Assembly: GCA_003427395.1 (NCBI GenBank)
Contig: BFEA01000229.1
Span: 1,009,232 to 1,031,122 of the forward strand
Length of the DNA stretch: 21,891 nucleotides
From: Chara braunii
Taxonomy: Eukaryota; Streptophyta; Charophyceae; Charales; Characeae
Direction: 5' to 3'
Both the position numbers and the translations under genes were made by a program. The notes under the pieces are model-generated. The model saw only the letters and a list, made by a program, of their open reading frames with translations, searched no databases and was not told where the DNA came from. This document shows, in pieces, positions 9,743-17,439 of the stretch. Within the stretch, counting starts at the first letter, position 1. Every line of letters starts with the position of its first letter.

Positions 9743-9793
9743 CCATTTCTCGATTTATGCATGTCATCCTTGCACAGGAGCCATGCCAATCTT
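9743..9793 (-). pseudogene. U6 spliceosomal snRNA 3'-portion pseudogene
   Basis: Read on the minus strand, this 51-nt block matches the 3' half of plant U6 at about 46 of 51 positions from memory, including AAATCGAGAAATGG, which is the plant-type ending rather than the animal one. It is followed by T-rich sequence (TTTTTTATTTT), as at a Pol III terminator. Homology stops abruptly upstream at AAGATT: the 5' stem-loop and the ACAGAGA region are absent, so it cannot work as U6. Four of the five differences are C-to-T on the U6 strand, consistent with methylated-cytosine deamination. It abuts the SINE-like unit at 9655-9730. Confidence 0.7.
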
Positions 9794-9861
9794 GGCACGA
9801 CTGATCTCAACCGCATGATCTTAGTGATCGCGCCTACTTTCCCTCCACAGGCTACTCTAAA

Positions 9862-9948
9862 AGGAGCTAGCCCAGTGGGGCATTCTAGTTTCGACCTCTA
9901 TATCCGCGACGCTTTCAGACTAACATGTTACCTACTGGGCTAGCTCCT
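9862..9948. repeat. Foldback with perfect 15-bp arms
   Basis: AGGAGCTAGCCCAGT (9862-9876) is perfectly complementary to ACTGGGCTAGCTCCT (9934-9948) around a 57-nt loop. It directly follows the sequence fused to the U6 fragment. It may be the remnant of a small TIR element; no target-site duplication is visible. Confidence 0.6.
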
Positions 9949-10440
9949 ACTACAGAGCAACTCTTTTATTTGAAGAGCTCTGTTCCCAATGGCCGTCGCC
10001 CGTGGCTTGATAGGCCTCACCCGCTTCTACCCCTCGTCGTGCCCATCACCCGTCTGTGGCCTAGCAGACCCGGCTTCCCACATTTTCACAAGGCTAGCGG
10101 CCCATCGATGGTGCGGACGGATGCCCTGTTTGGTAAGCTACAACGGTTGGCTTTTAGGCCCTTGGCGCGGGATAAAAACCCCGTAAACATACCTATTAAA
10201 ATAATAATAATTGGAAAATAATTCACTTGTCCTACATTTCCTGCGCCGTGGCCGCAAACCCGGCGCGACCATTCCTTTTGGCTACTTCAAGTTAGACCCT
10301 AAACCGCGCGGTTAGACTTAATATTTCAACGGTCACGCATTTCAGCGGCCTCTTCAGAGACAACATACTGGACAACATCGGGCATTAAAAGCCCCGAGCA
10401 GATGCCATTGTAAGGGTTTCTGCTCCAACACCGTTACCGA
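9949..10440. other. GC-richer stretch without a recognised gene
   Basis: A frame of 98 codons (9925-10221) reads through a GC-richer block but shows no domain I know, has no plausible partner exons, and ends in AT-rich repeat. I leave it uncalled. A short GGCGCG/CGCCG inverted pair lies near 10240-10270. Confidence 0.35.
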
Positions 10441-10449
10441 ACGTAGGCA

Positions 10450-10545
10450 ACTATCTCAGTTGGTTGGCACCAAGAGTGCCATAGGTGATCAGTGGGATTG
10501 AGGCCACAACCTCCTGAATGCCACTTGCGTGCCTAACCAATTGAA
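10450..10545 (-). mobile_element. tRNA-derived SINE-like unit with palindromic design
   Basis: Read on the minus strand, TTCAATTGGTTAGGCAC (around 10545-10528) resembles a tRNA A box, and GTGGCCTCAATCCCAC (around 10508-10493) resembles a B box within a paired T-arm. The spacing is as in tRNA-derived SINEs. On the plus strand, CTCAGTTGGTTGGCAC (10455-10470) is also A-box-like and is nearly complementary to the first. The unit is therefore both tRNA-like and a foldback. Strand and borders are uncertain. Confidence 0.5.
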
Positions 10546-10691
10546 GGCACGCTCACACTGCGGTACCAAATCCAGATAATCCCCCAAATCCCGAAAAAAT
10601 AGTGCCCAGGGATAGTCACACTAGGATCTCATTTCCTTAAATTACTTATTCGTGACCCCATTTGTCAGCGGCCTGAGGGGCTGCGGGGTTT

Positions 10692-10731
10692 GGGAATTTG
10701 CAGTAACCTCGAGAGATTACCGCAAATTCCC
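10692..10731. repeat. 15-bp hairpin with one mismatch
   Basis: GGGAATTTGCAGTAA (10692-10706) pairs with TTACCGCAAATTCCC (10717-10731), with one A-C mismatch and a 10-nt loop. No T-run follows, so it is not a bacterial-type terminator. It is probably a transposon end or a chance foldback. Confidence 0.55.
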
Positions 10732-11745
10732 TTCCTTGTTTGGAAACAACCTGGGACGAAGATATTGCTAGGAAATGCAATCTCACAATGTGACTGGAGA
10801 AGTCGAGGAGGACCCAAAATCCAGGCGGCCGCAACCTTGTCTGTTCCGAAATGGGGAAGCGGTGTGAGGGGTCCAACCACTGTTTTTCCAAATCGGGCAA
10901 CCACCACTACCTCCGAGCCTGTTTTTGCCGACCCTGATTTTCATTGCGCACCGAGTTTTGTCGAGCCTGGGTTCCGTTTTGTTTCTTTTATGATACTCTC
11001 ATTAAAAAAAAAGAAAAAAACACGGCCATACTTCCCCCCCCCTCCCCCAAACACTTCAATCATTATTGCAAACATCATTGAATCCGACGCTGGGGACCTC
11101 ACAATTCCACCCAGAGTTTTCCCGACAGCATCAGTCGGTTTGACTTATGTCTTGAAACAACATGAATTCTCAAACCTTTTGAAATACTGCATCCTACTCA
11201 GATGTAACCAAGTCATTTCTAAATTCGAACTTAATCTGCTTCTCCGCTAATAGTTTAGTCTCCACTATACCCAATTAATCCCTACTAAAACCTATTGCGC
11301 CCTACTGGTCCCTGCTACGCCCTACCACTAAATCTAACCCCTAATTGACTACGTACTAACCAGGCCTAACCCGACCTCACCTCGACCTAACCCGGCAGGT
11401 GGAACCAAGTTCCTCTCGAATTGGCACTCTCATTCTACCTTGTGTCTACCACGACCGAACCAAAAACAGCATAGCAGCAACCGAGTACCCAAGTTGCTAT
11501 ACCTAGTCCAACTTGTTCCTACTGCGTAAGCCTCTAATTGGAGTTGACTCACCTATCCAACCACGAGGACATGAGTAGTCTCCCATGTTTAATCTCTACT
11601 AATGCCCCCGGCCTTTGCCCATGTTTATGCAAACCAACGTAGACCGGCCTGTTTGTCACCTTGGAGTACTCTCTTCTGTCACATTGGAGTACTCTCTTCC
11701 TCCAGTTGCATGGCCAGACTTTCAAAAAACGACCCACTCGCAGCC
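10732..11745. other. Gene-free stretch
   Basis: A frame of 186 codons (10690-11250) runs through the hairpin, a K-run and a P-run encoded by poly-A and poly-C. It shows no domain and I reject it as a gene. The segment 11270-11400 contains a loose repetition of CCTACTAA, CCTACY and CTAACC phrases. No RNA gene seen. Confidence 0.4.
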
Positions 11746-11751
11746 AAAAAA

Positions 11752-11752
11752 N

Positions 11753-11815
<63 letters not shown>
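11752..11815. repeat. (GA)n microsatellite beginning at an unresolved base
   Basis: An N at 11752 directly precedes about 60 nt of pure GA repeat. The array length is unreliable because the join sits at the N. Confidence 0.9.
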
Positions 11816-11816
<1 letters not shown>

Positions 11817-11946
11817 CCGCTGGAAGCGTGAGCAGTGTGCTGGTCTAGAGTGATCCTGGAATCCCCCAAAAGTCTTTTTTTTTTTTTTTCGTCAGAGGGG
11901 CGGTGAACAGGTCCGCGCTAAGGAGGTAAGCCTCCATTTTATCCTT

Positions 11947-11982
11947 TCTCCTCCTCCTCCTCCTCCTCCTCCTCCTCCTCCT
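11947..11982. repeat. (CTC)n microsatellite
   Basis: About 12 CTC/CCT triplets, nearly pure, in a pyrimidine-rich context. Confidence 0.9.
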
Positions 11983-12112
11983 TTTCCTTTCTTTGCCCTC
12001 GGACACGCCATACTTCGACATCCTGTTTCAATACCCCCTTTCACCTCTGCTTTACTCATGGCCGCCAACCCCCCTGCGCCTGACCTTTCCTCGCCAGGCG
12101 CAGCTCTTTATA

Positions 12113-12138
12113 TCTATCTATCTATCTATATATATATT
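12113..12138. repeat. (ATCT)n-(AT)n compound microsatellite
   Basis: Four ATCT tetranucleotides run into a short AT run. Confidence 0.8.
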
Positions 12139-12289
12139 AGCTCCGGCTGCTTCAGCTCCCATCACTCCTCACTTCGCCCCCCTGCTTGCGTGGGTGCGAC
12201 ACTGCGATTACTATGTATCTCACTAAAGAATATCGTTGGTTGAGTCCAGACGAGCAGCAGCTTATGCCAATGCCAAGAGTTTTCTTGAT

Positions 12290-12326
12290 GTGTGTGTGTC
12301 ACAGACAGACAGACAGACAGACACAC

Positions 12327-12413
<87 letters not shown>
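12290..12413. repeat. Compound (TG)n-(CAGA)n-(GA)n microsatellite
   Basis: A short TG run (12290-12299) leads into CAGACAGA repeats (12301-12326), a brief CA/A spacer, and about 83 nt of pure GA (12331-12413). Arg-Glu and Ser-Leu peptides read from it are artefacts of the dinucleotide. Confidence 0.9.
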
Positions 12414-12416
<3 letters not shown>

Positions 12417-12599
12417 GCGGGGTGGATAAGGAAGAAGAAGACCACAACCGGAGAACTACTTGGGGTTATCTATCAGCGAGTGAGCTGATGAGGAGGAGGG
12501 GAGGAGTAGGAATATGACGTTGCTGACGGCAGGAAGAAGCGGGATGGGAAAAGACACGCAAGAGGGGGCAGTGGTGGTTTCATCATTTTTTTTTTTTAA

Positions 12600-12673
12600 A
12601 TTAATTCCGATTTGCCTCTCCTATTCGCTTGACCATGCTCCTTCTGCTCCTTTTTATTAATTCCGATTTGCCT
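12600..12673. repeat. Direct repeat of an 18-mer, period 56 bp
   Basis: ATTAATTCCGATTTGCCT is identical at 12600-12617 and 12656-12673. A looser version (TTATTGATTCCCGTTTTGC) occurs near 13189 next to a similar CCATGGTCCTTC phrase, suggesting an older duplication of about 590 bp across this segment. Confidence 0.65.
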
Positions 12674-12744
12674 ACCGTTCTCTTCAATGCAATGTCTTCC
12701 TCTCCTCCTCGTGTTTCTTCTGTTGTCGTCCTCCTCTTCCACGT

Positions 12745-12835
12745 CAGCCTCTGCATATGTCCACTTCTATATGCAGAGGCTGAACATAATGAACTGGACA
12801 TGATATACAGTTCTATATGTTCAGCCTCTGCATAT
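12745..12835. repeat. Three-arm foldback with 28-nt hairpin
   Basis: Positions 12769-12796 and 12808-12835 form a hairpin with 26 of 28 positions paired and an 11-nt loop. Within it, 19 nt (12770-12788 with 12816-12834) are perfect. A third arm, CAGCCTCTGCATA at 12745-12757, is identical to the core of the right arm and perfectly complementary to the middle arm (12770-12782), so the middle arm can pair either left or right. The geometry resembles a small plant miRNA precursor or a MITE foldback. No expression evidence is available from sequence. Confidence 0.7.
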
Positions 12836-12924
12836 GGAATGTCCAGTCTCATGTGGAAACCATGGAGAGGATGAGATAGATGCGTACTACCAAGAAAGAT
12901 GAAATAGATTGTGAGAAGAATATA

Positions 12925-13190
12925 GATGACTTAAAAAAAAAATAAAAAAAATCCTCCTAACCCCAGGAGTGCAAGGGAAAGGAAGGGGAATGTAGAGGCT
13001 GTGATGATTCGAAGATAAGATGGGAGGACGAAGAGGAGGGAGAGGAGGGAGAGGAGGGAGAGGAGGGTGAGGGGGAAGAGGAGAGATGAAAAGATGATGA
13101 TGACGACGAGAGGGGGGTAGGCAGAGGAGGATGCTGACGTGAAGAAAGGCGAGGAGGAGGCTATGATGATCTCGTTTATCTTTCGCTTTA
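12925..13190. repeat. Purine-rich tract with (GAGGGA)n minisatellite
   Basis: GAGGGAGAG-type units repeat at about 13031-13070 inside a longer G/A-only zone, followed by GATGATGAY repeats. Strong purine asymmetry makes triplex or G-rich structures possible. The pyrimidine strand reads as Leu/Ser-rich peptide of no meaning. Confidence 0.7.
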
Positions 13191-13491
13191 TTGATTCCCG
13201 TTTTGCTTTCTGATTTGTCTTGCCATGGTCCTTCGTCCTCATTTTTCTCCTCCCTCTCGATGGTTTTTTCTCTATGGGCTTCTTCACTCCCACTTCATCT
13301 CCTCCACATCAACCTTCTTCTTCACTTCATCCTTCTGCCTCGGATGCCGATATCCCTCAGCGTCGGGGGAGTGCAGGCAAGAGCATCATCACGCTTACAC
13401 TGAGGCTAGAAAGACTACAACGGTGGGTTATCATGTTTTCGTCGTCTCCTCCACATTCACCTCCTGCAGCAGATCCTGCTTCATGGCGGTA
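13191..13491. other. Pyrimidine-rich stretch without a recognised gene
   Basis: CT-rich sequence with several overlapping open frames in all three plus frames, a sign of composition rather than coding. It ends in a short (AC)n run at 13492-13506 that abuts the adapter. Confidence 0.4.
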
Positions 13492-13506
13492 CACACACAC
13501 ACACAC

Positions 13507-13544
13507 CTGTCTCTTATACACATCTAGATGTGTATAAGAGACAG
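13507..13544. other. Two inverted Tn5 mosaic ends: Nextera mate-pair junction adapter (assembly artefact)
   Basis: The 38 nt are a perfect palindrome made of the 19-bp Tn5 mosaic end in reverse complement (13507-13525) followed directly by the forward mosaic end AGATGTGTATAAGAGACAG (13526-13544). No base differs from the hyperactive-transposase end used in tagmentation kits, and the head-to-head arrangement is that of the Nextera mate-pair circularisation junction. A natural plant sequence would not carry this. The element is almost certainly untrimmed adapter assembled into the contig. Flanking sequences were joined by circularisation and may really lie kilobases apart or in another orientation. 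Confidence 0.96.
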
Positions 13545-14157
13545 GAGTTATCCTAGCAGCCTCAGCCAGTTTAGCTTACGTGCTCAGCACAACAAACTAA
13601 ATAGCTGCTCACAAAATCTTAATACTACGTGCTGGAAACTGGGTCCAGCGTCCCCAGACCAGAAACTTTTCAAAAAGTAAACGGTGAAGCTCAAGGCAAA
13701 ATGTGAGTCATCCAAGAAACCTGGCTCATGATCAAAACAGCAACCTGTGAAGTCTTAACTAAGTCGTTTAATGCCCTTCGACCCCACAGTACTTCCTTTC
13801 TTTAACCTTTGTAGGCCCAGCATACTTTCCTCAAATAACTTTGAACTCCCGGAGGAAGAGTATCCGGGTTTTCAATCCCTATACAAACCTTTCAGTTGGG
13901 CTCACAGGTCTAAAACGACCTGCCAAATAAACTCAAATTCACTCTTTTACAGGGCAGACGACCTCGCCCCTACCCCACAAGTCCAGTAGCAACCAACGAG
14001 CAAACTACATATTTCCTTCTGACGACATTAAAGCAAAGGATGAACCTTTAGCCCATGTCTTGGAGAACCAGATCTGACCTTTTGTTTTTCAATCAACTCT
14101 TATCACTAATCTGACCGCTGTCCTTATCTGGTTGACCAAATGTTGCACTGTTATCGA
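13545..14157 (-). mobile_element. Probable 3' UTR region of the adjacent LINE
   Basis: It directly follows, on the minus strand, the end of the LINE protein and has no frame of its own with a domain. It contains CTGGACCCAGTTTCCAGCA (13630-13648 on the plus strand, read as complement). Nearly the same phrase occurs at 20492-20516 just upstream of a poly-A run, and this shared phrase suggests 3' UTR sequence of one LINE family. The true 3' end (poly-A) is not visible because the adapter at 13507-13544 cuts it off. Confidence 0.5.
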
Positions 14158-16105
14158 TTATGATCGGAAGACTTTGGCATTTCTGGTTGTCCAGATTGCC
14201 TCAAAGATGATCCCTCTACAGATTAAGGCCACATACCCCGCTCCGCTTCTAAAATCCCCTGTCCCAGACCATTTGGCATGTAGGATAAACTCTTCCCCCG
14301 ATTCCCCTGAAAAGCATGGACAACCTTTCCATTTTTCCTTCCACCACTCCCAGATCTCCCTGGAGAGTGGGCAAAACAACCATATGTGGGATGCACTTTC
14401 CCATCCCCATCCACACCTGGTGCAGGAAGTAGAGATGTTTATCCCTTTAGTATTCAACCATATTGCAGAAGCGGTGATATTAAGGGATTGCAACCACTGG
14501 AGTGCTGCTTGTTTTTGAGAAGGGATTTTCTTTAAGGCCTTCCATAGCATGAAAATATTTGTTCCTTGTATTCTCCCATTCTGACACAAAGCTAATCTCC
14601 TCTCAGCTGTAACAATAGGCTTCTTAACGACCCTCTGCTTCTGAAGCAGGACTCCTATCTTGGGTCTATAATTTATTATTGGAAAGGATTGGGAGGGAGT
14701 ACTTTCTATCTTCCACCCATACCCAACCGGTTCCACCGACTTTCTCACCCTCTTATGGATAATCAGAGAGCACTTAGGTCTTCTAGTACCCTCTTTCTCC
14801 CACACCCTGACCTCTTCCAGATCCCGGGTGTTATCAACGATTGAGTCCTCCTCATACCTCAGAGCTAAACCACCTACTCTCCCTCTCAACTTCCATTTAG
14901 TAACTTTTGTCCCTGCAGCCAGGTCCGGACCCACCACTTTTAGGTAAGTATCTTGTTGTTCTGGGTCTTTTAACTATGCTCTCGGGTTGAACTCAGATTC
15001 CTTTCTTATAGCATGGAGCCAATGTCGAGGAATCGAATCCTTTACTATTTGATAGTTCTTGTCGACTTTATGAATTCTTGGCAATATGCTTCTGAGTCTT
15101 GACCCTGGAATCCAATCCTCAATCTGAGGGTCCCAAATGTCCTTTAACTGTAGAACTCCATGCTCCACCCAGTTTCTCCCAAAGGAGTATGTGCTACCGT
15201 CCGCAAGGATCTCAGATCCTTGGTACTTTATGTAGACGTTTTCCCAAAAAATCTGATTTAAGATTTCTCCTTTCGAAGATGTCTCCCCAAGTTGTACTGG
15301 CCTAACTCTGTTCCACGCCTGTAGGATGTTACTCCAGACTCTGGACTTTGGTTTTCTCAAACAATAGGACTTGATCAGGAAACATAGCCAAACGTGCGGT
15401 CCTTCCCTGATGTTTCACTCCTGTACAATATACTCTGCCAGGGCCACCCACTCCTTCTCGTCCTGATCAAACATAGCCCATATTGGCCATTTAGCCAACA
15501 GGGCCACATTTTGGAGGAGGGGATCCAAAATTCCAAGTCCTCCTTCGTCTCTTGAGCAGGCAACAGTTTCCCATGCTACCTTTGTTATGAAGCCCTGCTC
15601 CTCCTGTGCCTGTGTCTGTGGCTTCTAAAGATATCTGGTTGTCGTTCTTTTTATAGCCCTATATGCCTCCTCACTTAGGAGATGGACCTTCATAGGAAAC
15701 CACAAAATTGAAAAGGCTGTCGAGGACAACACCATCGCCCTGCCAAACAGGGATAGCGGGTGATTACGCACCCATCCTGAGATGAGTGCCACTACTTTCT
15801 CTGTCATTATTGTGTCCTGCGTATTGGAACAGTCTGACAATGAAACCTGCACCCCTAGGAATCTATCCGACGTGTAAGCTGGGACTTGTCTCAAACCCCA
15901 ATTAACGCAAAGGTCAAATTGGGGCGGCAGGAAGAAGACAGATTTATCCCAATTAATCGACATAATAGGCAATACTCATCTAAAACATCCCTCAATGCCT
16001 TTGACACTCCTGGGGTATTCACACAGGTCAGCGTCAAGTCATCCGCCAGAGACCCTCCTTTCTAGTGTATCGAAGGGGGAATACAGAGACCCTCAATTTG
16101 GTTTT
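14158..16105 (-). pseudogene. 5'-truncated non-LTR (L1-type LINE) reverse transcriptase with zinc-binding domain
   Basis: Reads 5' to 3' on the minus strand. LADDL (16049-16035) is RT motif C, the metal-binding aspartates of the polymerase. After a frameshift near 15965-15975 come SINWDKSVF, FLGVQVSL, and GWVRNHPLSLFGRAMVLSS (RT palm end/thumb, about 15955-15710). GGLGILDPLLQNVALLAKW then follows (around 15540), and a zf-RVT domain with CTRC, H and C ligands at 14424-14371, ending in an EIWEWW-type helix. From 15972 to 14158 everything is in one frame, interrupted by stops at 15625-15627 (TAG), 15415-15417 (TGA) and 14974-14976 (TAG). Endonuclease and RT motifs before C are missing, as in typical 5'-truncated LINE copies. 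In life this enzyme performs target-primed reverse transcription; this copy cannot. Confidence 0.88.
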
Positions 16106-16243
16106 GATTCTATGCAGTGACTTTCAACTTTGTTTGCGGGATTGTTTTCTTCTGTCTGTGTCCGATCTGTCTGTCGGATCTGGTGGAGTGTGGATGTAAC
16201 TTCGTCATAGTGCCCGTCGGATCTCTGGAGTGGATGTGAGATC
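16106..16243. other. Short unassigned spacer
   Basis: Contains repeated CTGTCTG/TCGGATCT phrases, including two GTCGGATCT occurrences (about 16172 and 16217) and two AGTG(T)GGATGT phrases, suggesting a small tandem repeat. It lies between the LINE break point and the MITE. Confidence 0.4.
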
Positions 16244-16365
16244 GGGCCTCGCTCCACTGCTCACCAAATATGCAAAATGAGAATGAATATACCGCTAGAA
16301 CATGGCAAGATACATTGCCATATTTTTTGTCCTTTGTGCACCTCAAGAGTAGTGGAGCGAGGCCC
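16244..16365. mobile_element. MITE with 19-bp terminal inverted repeats, copy 2
   Basis: GGGCCTCGCTCCACTGCTC (16244-16262) and its inverted partner (16347-16365) match at 18 of 19 positions. ATC flanks both sides (16241-16243, 16366-16368), a possible 3-bp target duplication. Three-base duplications and GGGCC termini point to PIF/Harbinger (Tourist) MITEs, though the usual target is TWA. The 84-bp interior aligns with the copy at 9388-9509. No coding capacity. Confidence 0.75.
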
Positions 16366-16494
16366 ATCATCACGTGCAGTTGGTAGTGGGCAAATGCATC
16401 TGCCTGAAGTAAGAATCCAGAGAAAAACATATATAGTTGCTCCTTCGTGAGGAGAAGACAACTTTTATTTTAAAAAAAATGGAAAAGAACATTC

Positions 16495-16557
16495 AAGGCC
16501 GTCCTTTTTTTTTAAATTTAATTTAATTTTGTATTATTTTTTAGAAGGCCGTCCTTT
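16495..16557. repeat. 13-bp direct repeats flanking an AT-rich 37-bp insert
   Basis: AAGGCCGTCCTTT occurs at 16495-16507 and 16545-16557. Everything between is T/A-rich with a T-run at the left. The repeat length fits a target-site duplication made by a LINE-type insertion, leaving little more than an oligo(T)/(A) remnant. A simple tandem duplication with slippage is the alternative. Confidence 0.5.
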
Positions 16558-16640
16558 GGGACATGCTGCATTCACACTTTGGAACATCTGTGCAACCGTT
16601 TGGTGCATTTGTTGTATACATCTGGCAACAACCATGTTGA

Positions 16641-16650
16641 GAAACATTGT

Positions 16651-16681
<31 letters not shown>

Positions 16682-16720
16682 CCCTTTTTTCTTTGGCCTG
16701 CGGCTTTTCTACCTGTGCCT
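16641..16720. repeat. Dispersed repeat with 30-nt poly-T, partner at 20595-20640
   Basis: CATTGTG, then a T-rich tract, then CTTTGGCCTGCGGCTT matches CATTGTGTTTTCTTCC followed by GTTTGGGCCTGTGGCTT at 20597-20635. Here the T tract has expanded to 30 (16652-16681). Confidence 0.6.
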
Positions 16721-16770
16721 GTCAGTGCACTCGCTGTGTGAATCTGGCAGCAAGAACAAGCAAAAACATT

Positions 16771-17284
16771 GGGTCTCGCTGCACTACTCTATACTCGTGA
16801 AACTTTTCACGAGTAGGTCTAGAGCTGTCACACTCCATAAAAGTCCCTAAACCCGCCCATCATCGCATGTGCTCTAGATTCTTGAACTTCTAGAGTAGCA
16901 CTATGGGATCCGACAATTTTTCATGAGCTTCTACGAGTTCTGAAGCTTCACTACCAGACAGCACCAGCCCGGGTTGTCTACCCAGACTCGAGGTGCACTC
17001 AAGGAAATTTCAGGCGTTCCGTCAGTCCTTCGGAGCTCCCTAAAAAACACGGGCGTTGCAGGCTGGTACTCAAGAATAGCCTAGAGCGAAATTCACGGCC
17101 CCCTTCTGACAGCTCATGAAATCGGGTAACTAGAGCAAAATTCTAGAGCAGGTGAAGCGACGACATCTCTCGGGGATTTTTTGAGCTGTTTCTGACAGCT
17201 CGATAACATTTTCAAGAGCGCCTATTTTTTTAGTAGGTGCGGCGATGCTGCACTCTTGGTTTTGCACGAGTATAGTGCAGCGAG
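16771..17284. mobile_element. Foldback element, about 514 bp, with CTCGCTGCACTA termini
   Basis: The left arm 16775-16799 and right arm 17265-17284 are complementary over 20 nt, perfect apart from a 5-nt insertion in the left arm. The left terminus GGGTCTCGCTGCACTACTC relates it to the GGGCCTCGC MITEs of this window. Just inside the left end is a perfect 11-bp hairpin with a 2-nt loop (TACTCGTGAAA / TTTCACGAGTA, 16792-16815). The interior is full of short inverted pairs such as CTCTAGA/TCTAGAG and repeated GACAGCTC phrases, and has no coding frame. No target-site duplication could be fixed because the right terminus is altered (GCGAGGTGACC). Confidence 0.55.
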
Positions 17285-17389
17285 GTGACCGTTTTTTAAC
17301 CGGGGGTGCAGCGCTGCCGGGAGCGCTGCGCCCCGCATGCGTAGGACTGGTCAGAGCGGTGGCGGTCGAGGGTGCGATGTGGGAGCGAG

Positions 17390-17439
17390 CTGTCGTTCAT
17401 GGTGGTGCTGGCGCCTGTCGTTCATGGTGGTGCTGGCGC
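17390..17439. repeat. Perfect 25-bp tandem duplication
   Basis: The 25-nt unit at 17390-17414 (beginning CTGTCGTTCATGG) is repeated without a mismatch at 17415-17439, in a GC- and CpG-rich segment. Perfect identity means it is recent or a polymorphic minisatellite. Confidence 0.9.

Noticed and set aside
9794-9850. 5S rRNA-like sequence fused to the U6 fragment
   Set aside because: Only short resemblances (GCGATCA, GTGC), not in the right order or spacing for 5S.
9949-10200. Possible rRNA fragment in the GC-richer block
   Set aside because: No phrase matched conserved rRNA motifs I know.
10690-11250. Open frame of 186 codons on the plus strand
   Set aside because: It runs through a hairpin, poly-A (Lys run) and poly-C (Pro run), has no domain, and is overlapped by open frames on the other strand.
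11602-12517. Arg-Glu or Ser-Leu repeat proteins
   Set aside because: They are translations of (GA)n microsatellites in several frames at once.
13220-13537. Protein ending in a CLLYTSR-type tail
   Set aside because: The tail is a translation of the mate-pair junction adapter, so the frame is artificial.
13507-13544. Natural transposon end or operator palindrome
   Set aside because: Identity to the engineered Tn5 mosaic end in exact mate-pair junction layout makes library origin far more likely.
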